Assembly: GCA_028291305.1 (NCBI GenBank)
Contig: JAQGII010000009.1
Location: forward strand, 1 to 5,304
Length of the DNA stretch: 5,304 nucleotides
From: Caulobacteraceae bacterium
GTDB taxonomy: Bacteria > Pseudomonadota > Alphaproteobacteria > Caulobacterales > Caulobacteraceae
Direction of reading: 5' to 3'
The notes below the pieces were generated by a model. The model saw only the letters and a list, made by a program, of their open reading frames with translations, was not told the origin of the DNA and made no database searches. Shown in pieces: positions 1-5,304 of this stretch. The first letter of the stretch is position 1. Every line of letters begins with the position of its first letter. A program made the translations under genes and the position numbers.

Positions 1-110
1 ACGCCGGCGATGGCAAAAGGCTTCGGTTGAGGCGAAGCGCGCCGCCGTGCTACCCAGGCGCCTCCGGGCGCTCGGGCGCGCTCTTCCTGGGGGGAGCCAG
101 GACTTTTCCA
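1..110 (+). other. fabA upstream leader
   Basis: This stretch has no gene I can support. Frame 1 reads TPAMAKGFG and then stops at 28-30, so it could be the last nine codons of an upstream gene, but that is too short to judge. A small inverted repeat, GCTTCG at 20-25 and CGAAGC at 33-38, brackets that stop. A promoter for fabA could lie here: TTGAGG at 27-32 and GCTACC at 49-54, with a 16-bp spacer, loosely resemble the alphaproteobacterial housekeeping pattern, but each box deviates from consensus. In many rhizobia the iron regulator irr adjoins fabA; nothing visible here is long enough to test that. No ATG start for a divergent gene lies in these 110 bases. Confidence 0.35.
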
Positions 111-635
111 ATGACCGACGTAGTGCAGAAAAACAGTTTTACCCTCGACGACCTGCTGGCCTGCGGGCGCGGCGAGATGTTCGGTCCGGGCAACGCCCAG
201 CTTCCGGTTCCGCCGATGCTGATGATGGACCGCATTGTCGAGATCAATTCGACGGGCGGCGCCTACGGCAAGGGCCAGGTGATCGCCGAGCTGGATATCA
301 ACCCGCAGCAGTGGTTCTTCCTGTGCCACTTCATCGGCGACCCGGTGATGCCGGGCTGCCTGGGCCTGGACGCCATGTGGCAGCTGGTGGGCTTTTTCCT
401 CGGCTGGTCCGGCGCGCCGGGCCGCGGCCGCGCGCTGGGCGTGGGCGAGGTCAAGTTCACCGGCCAGGTGACCCCGGCGGCCAAGCGGCTAACTTACAAG
501 ATCGACCTTAAGCGTGTGATTATCCGCAAGCTGGTCATGGGTGTGGCGGACGGCGTCCTGGAACTGGACGGCAAGCCCATCTACGAAGCCAAAGACCTTC
601 GCGTCGGCCTGTTCGACGCCAAGGACCTCGTCTGA
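111..635 (+). CDS. fabA: 3-hydroxydecanoyl-ACP dehydratase/isomerase FabA
   Basis: The product is a cytosolic hotdog-fold enzyme. It dehydrates 3-hydroxyacyl-ACP and, at C10, isomerises trans-2- to cis-3-decenoyl-ACP, the branch point for unsaturated fatty acids. The 174 residues compare with about 172 in E. coli FabA, and similarity runs the whole length. The signature [20 protein letters not shown] at residues 72-91 contains the family's catalytic dyad, His73 and Asp87. [11 protein letters not shown] (15-25), MLMMDRIV (36-43) and [15 protein letters not shown] are further FabA hallmarks that separate it from FabZ. I chose ATG 111 because AGGA at 99-102 sits 8 nt upstream and the protein then begins just where FabA homologues do. 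The frame stays open back to 27, but those extra 28 residues resemble no FabA N-terminus. fabB follows after 14 bp, so the two are probably cotranscribed. The enzyme and its start are both secure. Confidence 0.97.
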   Translation: MTDVVQKNSFTLDDLLACGRGEMFGPGNAQLPVPPMLMMDRIVEINSTGGAYGKGQVIAELDINPQQWFFLCHFIGDPVMPGCLGLDAMWQLVGFFLGWSGAPGRGRALGVGEVKFTGQVTPAAKRLTYKIDLKRVIIRKLVMGVADGVLELDGKPIYEAKDLRVGLFDAKDLV

Positions 636-649
636 CAGCAGGGGGCACC

Positions 650-1873
650 ATGCGCCGCGTCGCGGTCACCGGAATCGGCATCGTCTCTTCGATCGGCAAC
701 ACCGCCGACGAAGTGCTGGCGTCCCTGCGCGAAGCCCGCTCGGGCATCGTCGCCGCACCCCGGTACGCCGAACTGGGCTTCCGCTGCCAGGTGCACGGCG
801 AGCCCCGCATCGACTGGGAAGCCCTGGTCGACCGCCGCGCGGCCCGCTTCCTGGCCCCCGGCACCGCCTACGCCCACATCGCCATGGACCAGGCGATCCT
901 CGACTCCGGCCTGACCCCCGAGGAGGTGTCCAACGAGCGCACCGGCATCATCGTCGGCGAGGGCGGCCCCTCCACCGGCGCCATCGTGCAGGCCGCCGAC
1001 ATCACCCGCGAGAAGGGGCCCAAGCGCATCGGGCCGTTCGCCGTGCCCAAGGCCATGTGCTCGGGCCCGTCCGCGACCCTGGCCACCTGGTTCAAGATCC
1101 GCGGCGTCAACTATTCCATCTCCTCGGCCTGCGCCACCTCGACCCACTGCATCGGCGCGGCCGCCGAGCAGATCATGATGGGCAAGCAGGACATCGTCTT
1201 CGCCGGGGGCTGCGAGGAGCTGGACTGGAGCCTGTCCAACCTGTTCGACGCCATGGGCGCGATGTCGTCCAACTTCAATGCGACCCCGACCAAGGCCTCG
1301 CGCCCCTATGACAAGGACCGCGACGGCTTCGTCATCGCCGGCGGCGGCGCCATGCTGGTGTTGGAGGACATGGACCGGGCCAAGGCGCGCGGCGCCAGGA
1401 TCTACGCCGAAATCGCCGGCTATGCGGCCAATTCCGACGGCCACGACATGGTCGCCCCCTCCGGCGAGGGCGCGGCCCGATGCATGCGCCTGGCCATGGG
1501 CGGCATGGATGGCAAACCCCTGCCGCCGATCGACTACCTCAACACCCACGGCACCGGCACCCCCGTGGGCGACGCCAAGGAGATGGAGGCGGTGCGCGCC
1601 GTGTTCGGCGACAAGGCCCCGCTGATCTCCTCGACCAAGGCCCTGACCGGCCACTCCCTGGGCGCCGCCGGGGCGCAGGAGGCGGTCTACTGCATCCTGA
1701 TGATGCAGGACGGCTTCGTCGCCGAAAGCGCCAACATCGACGAGATCGACCCGGCCTTCGCCGACCTGCCGATCGTCCGCAAGCGCCTCGACCGGCGGGT
1801 CGACGTGGTCATGTCCAACAGCTTCGGCTTCGGCGGCACCAACGGCTGCCTGGTGATGACGCGGGCGGACTAG
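650..1873 (+). CDS. fabB: beta-ketoacyl-ACP synthase I FabB
   Basis: The product is a cytosolic thiolase-fold condensing enzyme that joins malonyl-ACP to an acyl-ACP. FabB-type enzymes are required to elongate the cis-unsaturated intermediates made by FabA. The 407 residues match the usual FabB length of about 406. The catalytic Cys161 lies in [14 protein letters not shown], the first His300 in [11 protein letters not shown], Lys330 and His335 in [15 protein letters not shown], and the glycine-rich C-terminal SFGFGGTNG spans 391-399. This is the complete Cys-His-His set of an active synthase. ATG 650 begins 14 bp after the fabA stop and has a G-rich ribosome site (AGGGGG, 640-645). The protein starts with [15 protein letters not shown], the standard N-terminal strand. 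The pairing with fabA and the sequence style favour FabB (KAS I) over FabF (KAS II). Coding is intact, with no frameshift or missing key residue. Confidence 0.96.
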   Translation: MRRVAVTGIGIVSSIGNTADEVLASLREARSGIVAAPRYAELGFRCQVHGEPRIDWEALVDRRAARFLAPGTAYAHIAMDQAILDSGLTPEEVSNERTGIIVGEGGPSTGAIVQAADITREKGPKRIGPFAVPKAMCSGPSATLATWFKIRGVNYSISSACATSTHCIGAAAEQIMMGKQDIVFAGGCEELDWSLSNLFDAMGAMSSNFNATPTKASRPYDKDRDGFVIAGGGAMLVLEDMDRAKARGARIYAEIAGYAANSDGHDMVAPSGEGAARCMRLAMGGMDGKPLPPIDYLNTHGTGTPVGDAKEMEAVRAVFGDKAPLISSTKALTGHSLGAAGAQEAVYCILMMQDGFVAESANIDEIDPAFADLPIVRKRLDRRVDVVMSNSFGFGGTNGCLVMTRAD

Positions 1874-1874
1874 G

Positions 1875-1923
1875 CTCCACGTCCTCCCCTGCGAAGCGGG
1901 GGATCACCTGAAAGGTGGTGGAG
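1875..1923. repeat. Palindromic element with two GAA-loop hairpins
   Basis: An outer inverted repeat, CTCCAC (1875-1880) and GTGGAG (1918-1923), encloses two tandem hairpins. The first pairs 1886-1892 with 1896-1902 around a GAA loop, and T1890 pairs with G1898 as a wobble. The second pairs 1903-1909 with 1913-1919, also around GAA, with one wobble. The second hairpin and the outer stem share bases at 1918-1919, so they compete at that edge. The element begins two bases after the fabB stop codon. There is no T-run after either stem, so it is not a standard intrinsic terminator. It resembles the small GC-rich interspersed repeats I recall between genes in Caulobacterales, an identification made from memory. 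Confidence 0.7.
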
Positions 1924-1986
1924 GGGGCGCGCCGGCGCACGGCCCTCGGCTACGCCCGGTCAACGCCCCTCAGTCGCTTCGCGCCG

Positions 1987-2030
1987 TTCGATCCAATCGC
2001 ATGCGATGGGTCGAACCCCCGCGAGCGGGG
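1987..2030. repeat. Imperfect 29-bp palindrome plus adjacent GC hairpin
   Basis: TTCGATCC (1987-1994) is the inverse of GGGTCGAA (2008-2015) with one wobble. Between them lie a single unpaired A (1995) and the perfect 12-bp palindrome ATCGCATGCGAT (1996-2007), so 1987-2015 is one almost continuous palindrome. Directly after it, CCCCGC (2017-2022) and GCGGGG (2025-2030) form a second tight inverted repeat. It shares the gap between fabB and fabI with the element at 1875-1923 and may be the second half of one composite repeat. Its role is unknown: it could be a mobile-repeat remnant, an RNA structure in a fabAB-fabI transcript, or a dyad binding site. Confidence 0.7.
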
Positions 2031-2099
2031 AAGCACGCTAATCCCACCCTTGCCACCCCCGGCCAACCGCTCCAAAACACCTGCGAAACGATAATCTGC

Positions 2100-2104
2100 G
2101 GAGG
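2100..2104 (+). promoter_or_regulatory. Ribosome binding site deciding the fabI start
   Basis: GGAGG at 2100-2104 lies 4 nt before ATG 2109. It is the strongest anti-16S match near the gene. It favours ATG 2109 over the later in-frame ATGs at 2130 (preceded by a weaker GAAGG, 7 nt away) and 2148. The spacing is a little short, so 2130 remains possible. Confidence 0.65.
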
Positions 2105-2108
2105 CGAC

Positions 2109-2939
2109 ATGGCCGGCGAAGGCTTCGACATGCCCAAGGGCGATCTGATGCGGGGCAAGAAGGGGCTCGTGATGGGCGTGGCCAACGGCAACTCCATCGC
2201 CTGGGGCATCGCCGCCCAGTTGGCGGCCCAGGGTGCCGAACTGGCCTTCACCTACCAGGGCGAGGCGCTGGAGCGTCGGGTCCGGCCCCTGGCCGAGAGC
2301 GTCGGCGCCAAGCTGCTGGTCCCCTGCGACGTCACCGACGACGCCTCGATGGACGCGGCCTTCGCCGAGATCGAGAAGCAGTTCGGCCGGCTCGACTTCG
2401 TGGTCCACTCGGTGGCCTTCGCCGACAAGAACGAGCTGAAGGGCTCCTTCGTCGAGAACACCACGCGGGCGAGCTTCCTGCTGGCCATGAACGTCTCGGT
2501 GTTCAGCTTCGTCGATGTCGCCAGGCGCGCGTCGCGCCTGATGCCCGACGGCGGCTCGATGATCACCATGACCTACCTGGGCGCCGAGCGGACCATCCCC
2601 AACTACAACACCATGGGCGTGGCCAAGGCCGGGCTGGAGGCGGCGACCCGCTACATCGCCCGCGACCTCGGCCCCTCCAAGATCCGCGTCAACGCCATCT
2701 CGGCCGGGGCCATGCGCACCCTGGCGCTGGCCGGCATCGCCGGCGGCCGGGGCATGATCGCCCAGGGGCGGGCGTTCAGCGCGCTGAAGGAGGACACCTC
2801 GATGGAAGGGGTGGCCGGCGCCGCCCTGTGGCTGCTGAGCGACCTCGGCCGCTCGACCACCGGCGAGGTGGTGCATGTGGACGCCGGCTTCCACATGATC
2901 GGCCTGCCCGACGAACTGGCGGAAGGCTCGGAAGCCTAG
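2109..2939 (+). CDS. fabI: Enoyl-ACP reductase FabI (NADH)
   Basis: The product is a cytosolic short-chain dehydrogenase-like reductase that reduces trans-2-enoyl-ACP, the last step of each elongation cycle and the target of triclosan in this family. It has 276 residues against 262 in E. coli, with the extra length mainly at the N-terminus. The nucleotide-binding motif GVANGNSIAWGIA spans 23-35 and DV of the adenine pocket 74-75. The catalytic set in TYLGAERTIPNYNTMGVAK is Tyr156, Tyr166 and Lys173, with the FabI-specific Y-x9-Y-x6-K spacing. RVNAISAGAMRT and GEVVHVDAGF are also typical. The region after the catalytic helix (about 207-233) is unlike E. coli FabI: the P-[IL]-R-R-x-V-x-I-E-D block is replaced by SALKEDTSMEGVA. 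The frame is open upstream to 2001, but that part runs through palindromic repeats and is probably not translated. The 235-bp gap after fabB leaves open whether fabI has its own promoter. Confidence 0.93.
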   Translation: MAGEGFDMPKGDLMRGKKGLVMGVANGNSIAWGIAAQLAAQGAELAFTYQGEALERRVRPLAESVGAKLLVPCDVTDDASMDAAFAEIEKQFGRLDFVVHSVAFADKNELKGSFVENTTRASFLLAMNVSVFSFVDVARRASRLMPDGGSMITMTYLGAERTIPNYNTMGVAKAGLEAATRYIARDLGPSKIRVNAISAGAMRTLALAGIAGGRGMIAQGRAFSALKEDTSMEGVAGAALWLLSDLGRSTTGEVVHVDAGFHMIGLPDELAEGSEA

Positions 2940-2988
2940 AGCGCCTCAGGCGAAAGTGGATGCCGGCTTCGCCGCCCGACGCGCTCTA
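2937..2988. repeat. Stem-loop repeat overlapping the fabI stop codon
   Basis: TAGAGCGC (2937-2944) and GCGCTCTA (2981-2988) are perfect 8-bp inverted ends. The first three bases are the fabI stop codon. Nested inside is GGCGAA (2949-2954) with TTCGCC (2968-2973). Elements with GAGCG/CGCTC ends and a GGCGAAAGTGGAT core are, from memory, common between genes in alphaproteobacteria. Only two T-rich stretches follow (from about 2998), so it could slow or end fabI transcription but is not a textbook terminator. Confidence 0.65.
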
Positions 2989-3012
2989 ACCATATGATTT
3001 ATAGCCTTTTTA

Positions 3013-3042
3013 TCCGGTTCAAATGAGTCCATTTGAACCGGA
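3013..3042. repeat. Perfect 13-bp inverted repeat, possible shared terminator
   Basis: TCCGGTTCAAATG (3013-3025) and its exact inverse (3030-3042) enclose the 4-nt loop AGTC. It lies between the converging fabI and transporter genes, 7 nt past the transporter stop codon. On the + strand the T-run CTTTTTAT comes before the stem, and on the - strand the stem is followed by ATAAAAAG, so neither direction has the usual trailing U-tract. CCGGTTCAAATG with its inverse is a core I recall from interspersed repeats of this bacterial group. A shared transcription stop for both genes is plausible from position alone. Confidence 0.6.
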
Positions 3043-3048
3043 AAGGCC

Positions 3049-4242
3049 CTAGCCGGCCTTGCGCAGGGGCGAGACCATGACGATGACCAGCAGCAGCAGC
3101 TGCATGCCGCCGATCAGGCCCACCGCGCCCCACCAGCCGTGCAGCGTCCACAGCCGGCCGGCCAGGGCGCCGAACAGGCCGGGGCCGAGGTAGTAGAAGA
3201 ACAGGTAGACGGAGGCGGCCTGGCCCCGGGCCGTCGGCACGCGCGAGCCGGCCCAGGCGCTGGCCATGGCGTGGGCCCCGAAGAAGCCGCCGGTGACCAT
3301 GGCCAGGCCCGGCACGATCAGGAACAGGGTGTCGGGCAGGGTCAGCAGCAGGCCCGCGAGCATCATGGTGACGGCCACCGCCAGGATTCTGCCGCGCCCG
3401 TATTTGTCGCTCAGCCCGCCGAAGGCGGCCGAGACCGGGGCGCCGACCAGATAGACCAGGGAGATCGCCCCCACCATGCCGTTGGACAGGTTGAAGGGCG
3501 CCGCCGTCAGCCGGTAGGCGACCACGTTGAACAGGGCCACGAAGCCGCCCATCAGCAGGAAACCGCAGGCGAAGATCCACGGCAGGGTCGACTCGCGAAA
3601 CAGGGCGCGGATGCTGCGCACATGGTGCATCACCCGGCCGGACGGCGCCGGCTCGAACCGCCGGGACGGCGGCAGGAAGCGGATGAAGACCAGGGCGGCG
3701 ACCAGGCCGATGACGCCGATGATCCCCACTGCCCAGCGCCAGGACCCGGTCACGTCCGCCAGGATCCCCGAGAGAAGGCGGCCGGCCATGCCGCCCATGG
3801 CGTTGCCGGCGATATAGAGGCCCATCACCGCGCCCAGGCTCTCCGGCTCGATCTCCTCGGCCAGATAGGCCATGGCCACCGCCGGCACGCCGCTGAGCGC
3901 GACGCCCGAGGCGAAACGCAGCACCAGCAAGGCGTTCCAGCTGGGGGCGAAAGCCACGCCCAGGGTGCAGGCCACCACCAGCAGCTGCGACAGGGCCATC
4001 AGCGGCTTGCGGCCCAGCCGGTCGGACAGCACGCCGACGACGATCAGGGACACGGCCACGCCGAGGGTGGCGGCCGACACCGCCAGGCTGGAGGCGGCCG
4101 GGCTGACCCCGAACTCACTGGTGAATTCGGGCAGCAGGGGCTGCACGCAATAGAGCAGGGCGAAGGTGGCGAAGCCGCAGGCGAACAGGGCGATCGAGGC
4201 GCGCCGGAAGGCCGGGGTGCCGCGGCGGAGGTAATCGGTCAA
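3049..4242 (-). CDS. YnfM-like MFS transporter
   Basis: This is a 12-helix major facilitator superfamily protein of the inner membrane, probably a proton-driven exporter; the substrate cannot be read from sequence. It has 397 residues in the two-fold layout of the family. After a short cytoplasmic N-terminus (RRGTPAFRRA) comes ATFALLYCVQPLLPEF (about 25-40), which closely resembles E. coli YnfM. Motif A between helices 2 and 3 is GVLSDRLGRKP (70-80), with its second-half counterpart GGLSDKYGRGR (275-285). A basic central loop lies at about 194-216, and SVYLFFYYLGPGLFG (344-358) again matches YnfM. The reading frame extends to another TTG at 4257, but TTG 4242 is preferred because AGGAG sits 6 nt before it and the protein then starts at MTDYLRRG. 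No ATG fits. The gene converges on fabI and lies downstream of pnp in the same direction, cut off from it by a strong terminator. I see no clear promoter among the repeats upstream. Confidence 0.9.
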   Translation of the reverse strand: MTDYLRRGTPAFRRASIALFACGFATFALLYCVQPLLPEFTSEFGVSPAASSLAVSAATLGVAVSLIVVGVLSDRLGRKPLMALSQLLVVACTLGVAFAPSWNALLVLRFASGVALSGVPAVAMAYLAEEIEPESLGAVMGLYIAGNAMGGMAGRLLSGILADVTGSWRWAVGIIGVIGLVAALVFIRFLPPSRRFEPAPSGRVMHHVRSIRALFRESTLPWIFACGFLLMGGFVALFNVVAYRLTAAPFNLSNGMVGAISLVYLVGAPVSAAFGGLSDKYGRGRILAVAVTMMLAGLLLTLPDTLFLIVPGLAMVTGGFFGAHAMASAWAGSRVPTARGQAASVYLFFYYLGPGLFGALAGRLWTLHGWWGAVGLIGGMQLLLLVIVMVSPLRKAG

Positions 4243-4248
4243 GTTCCA

Positions 4249-4253
4249 CTCCT
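4249..4253 (-). promoter_or_regulatory. Ribosome binding site for a TTG start
   Basis: Read on the - strand, AGGAG at 4253-4249 is followed by TGGAAC and then TTG (4242-4240). A strong Shine-Dalgarno with 6-nt spacing makes this TTG the likely start. The TTG at 4257 would place the same motif inside the coding sequence and has no comparable site of its own. Confidence 0.7.
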
Positions 4254-4274
4254 GCAAGCGGGATGGATCATTCC

Positions 4275-4371
4275 CCGCTCATCCCCGCGGGAGCGGGGAG
4301 CCAGGGAGATCCGCAAGCGGCGCCGCTTGATGGCCAAAGACCTGGATTCCCGCTTCCGTGGGAACGAGCGG
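4275..4371. repeat. REP-like inverted pair around a 16-bp palindrome
   Basis: Two 31-bp units lie head to head: 4275-4305 and 4341-4371. Comparing the first with the inverse of the second gives 25 of 31 identical bases. Both share the ends CCGCTC and CCAGG. Each unit contains its own hairpin: a 7-bp stem 4282-4288 with 4293-4299 around GGGA, and 4347-4353 with 4358-4364 around TTCC (one wobble). In the 35-bp spacer, CAAGCGGCGCCGCTTG (4314-4329) is a perfect palindrome centred within 2 bp of the midpoint of the whole element. No clear target duplication flanks it. The arrangement matches paired REP/BIME-type elements; the sequence resembles a widespread proteobacterial repeat with ATTCCCGC/GCGGGAAT arms, recalled from memory. 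Confidence 0.8.
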
Positions 4372-4383
4372 ATAGGGCAGACG

Positions 4384-4414
4384 AAAAACGGGCGGGCCAT
4401 CGCTGGCCCGCCCG
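4384..4414 (-). terminator. Intrinsic terminator of pnp
   Basis: On the - strand, 25 bp after the pnp stop codon, an 11-bp perfect GC-rich stem (4414-4404 with 4399-4389) closes on a 4-nt loop and runs straight into TTTTT (4388-4384). This is a textbook rho-independent terminator. It should isolate pnp from the transporter gene downstream. Confidence 0.93.
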
Positions 4415-4439
4415 AAATTCAGACGCTGCGAAACCCGCC

Positions 4440-5304
4440 TTATTCGGCCGGTTCCGAAACCTCTTCCTTCTTGGACAGGTCTTCGCCGGTTTCCTGGTCG
4501 ACGACCTTCATCGACAGCTTGGTCTTGCCGCGATCGTCGAAGCCCAGCAGCTTCACCTTCACCAACTGGCCTTCCGACAGCACGTCGGAGACCTTGGCGA
4601 CCTTGTTCTGCGAGATCTGGCTGATGTGCACCAGCCCGTCCTTGGCGCCGAAGAAGTTCACGAAGGCGCCGAAGTCGACGACCTTGACCACCTTGCCGGT
4701 GTAGATCTGGCCGACTTCCGCTTCCTGGGTGATCGACTTGATCCAGTCCACCGCCGCCTTGATCTTGGCGCTGTCCGAGGCCGAGACCTTGACCGAACCT
4801 TCGTCGTTGATGTCGACCTTGGCGCCGGTGGTGGCGACGATCTCGCGGATCACCTTGCCGCCGGTGCCGATCACTTCACGGATCTTGTCGGTGGGGATGG
4901 TGATGGTTTCGATCTTGGGCGCGTATTCGCCGATTTCCTCACGGGCGCCGGAGATGGCCTTGGCCATTTCGCCCAGGATGTGGATGCGGCCGGCCTGGGC
5001 CTGAGCCAGGGCCTTCTTCATGATCTCCTCGGTGATGCCGGCGATCTTGATGTCCATCTGCAGCGAGGTGATGCCGTCTTCGGTGCCGGCCACCTTGAAG
5101 TCCATATCGCCCAGGTGGTCTTCGTCGCCCAGGATGTCGGACAGGACGGCGAAGCCGTCCTTCTCGAGGATCAGGCCCATGGCGATGCCGCTGACCGGCT
5201 TCTTCAAAGGCACGCCCGCATCCATCATCGCCAGAGACGAGCCGCAGACCGAGGCCATCGAGGACGAACCGTTCGACTCGGTGATCTCCGAGACGATGCG
5301 GATG
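4440..5304 (-). CDS. pnp: Polyribonucleotide nucleotidyltransferase (PNPase), C-terminal part
   Basis: PNPase is a trimeric cytoplasmic 3'-5' exoribonuclease that uses phosphate to release nucleoside diphosphates, and it takes part in RNA degradosomes. The gene runs off the right edge: codons upstream of ATG 5258 continue in frame as [15 protein letters not shown], which is internal PNPase sequence, so that ATG is not the start. About 287 of roughly 700 residues are present. Counting from the Met at 5258, the second RNase PH domain shows [15 protein letters not shown], with Asp47, Asp53 and Lys55 matching the E. coli catalytic Asp486, Asp492 and Lys494. A KH domain follows (about 115-175, GTGG loop at 131-134), then an S1 domain (about 182-252, starting VGQIYTGKV and holding GLVHISQIS). 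The tail is short and acidic, ending SEPAE with stop TAA at 4442-4440. Nothing needed for function is missing in the visible part. Confidence 0.97.
   Translation of the reverse strand, partial: IRIVSEITESNGSSSMASVCGSSLAMMDAGVPLKKPVSGIAMGLILEKDGFAVLSDILGDEDHLGDMDFKVAGTEDGITSLQMDIKIAGITEEIMKKALAQAQAGRIHILGEMAKAISGAREEIGEYAPKIETITIPTDKIREVIGTGGKVIREIVATTGAKVDINDEGSVKVSASDSAKIKAAVDWIKSITQEAEVGQIYTGKVVKVVDFGAFVNFFGAKDGLVHISQISQNKVAKVSDVLSEGQLVKVKLLGFDDRGKTKLSMKVVDQETGEDLSKKEEVSEPAE

Noticed and set aside
581..1654. Long antisense reading frame of 357 codons opposite fabB
   Set aside because: It lies opposite an unmistakable fabB, has a low-complexity Gly/Ala/His/Arg composition typical of the antisense frame of high-GC genes, and shows no recognisable motif.
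2090..2095. GATAAT as a -10 box for fabI
   Set aside because: There is no -35-like hexamer at 16-18 bp upstream, and the implied transcription start near 2102 would fall inside the ribosome site for ATG 2109. It would only make sense with the later ATG at 2130.
1874..2108. Riboswitch or small-RNA gene between fabB and fabI
   Set aside because: The hairpins are short and repeat-like, I recognise no riboswitch core, and there is no U-tract terminator within the gap.
2415..2420. Ala103 of FabI at the site of E. coli Gly93, a known triclosan-resistance position
   Set aside because: Alanine occurs naturally here in triclosan-sensitive enzymes such as S. aureus FabI, so it is not evidence of resistance.
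1950..2894. Antisense reading frame of 314 codons opposite fabI
   Set aside because: Same reason: it is opposite a real gene with intact catalytic residues, and its own start and composition are unconvincing.
4275..4371. CRISPR array
   Set aside because: There are only two units, in opposite orientation and imperfect, with a palindromic spacer; this is a REP-type pair and no cas gene is nearby.
3139..4704. Plus-strand reading frame of 521 codons across the transporter and into pnp
   Set aside because: It covers two well-supported minus-strand genes, the pnp terminator and the repeat element; its Gln/Gly/His/Ala-rich translation is a GC-rich shadow.

Overview
The window is high-GC, conventionally coded chromosomal DNA from an alphaproteobacterium. 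The pairing of fabA, fabB and fabI, the PNPase sequence, and GC-rich palindromes with GAA loops suggest Caulobacterales (Caulobacter or Phenylobacterium type). The order is an inference from style and remembered sequences, not from a search. Everything here reads as core genome: I found no phage, transposase, CRISPR, toxin-antitoxin or defence gene, and no credible undescribed system.

Layout: (1) 1-110, leader of fabA, possibly with the last codons of an upstream gene. (2) 111-635 fabA and 650-1873 fabB, on the + strand, 14 bp apart and almost certainly one operon. (3) 1874-2108, a 235-bp gap dense in palindromic repeats. (4) 2109-2939 fabI, + strand. (5) 2940-3048, a convergent junction holding two further inverted repeats, one of which includes the fabI stop codon. 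(6) 3049-4242, a YnfM-like MFS transporter on the - strand, probably starting at a TTG codon 15 bp inside the longest reading frame. (7) 4243-4439, a gap with a near-symmetrical pair of inverted 31-bp units around a 16-bp palindrome, then a strong intrinsic terminator for pnp. (8) 4440 to the right edge, the 3' part of pnp on the - strand, with its 5' end outside the window.

FabA, FabB and FabI together form the anaerobic-type route to unsaturated fatty acids. FabA dehydrates 3-hydroxydecanoyl-ACP and isomerises the product to cis-3-decenoyl-ACP. FabB elongates that branch while keeping the double bond. FabI performs the NADH-dependent enoyl reduction of each saturated cycle. The transporter and pnp are unrelated neighbours. 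The most distinctive content is the set of intergenic palindromic elements, which occupy every gap over 100 bp downstream of fabB, and the unusual substrate-loop region of FabI.
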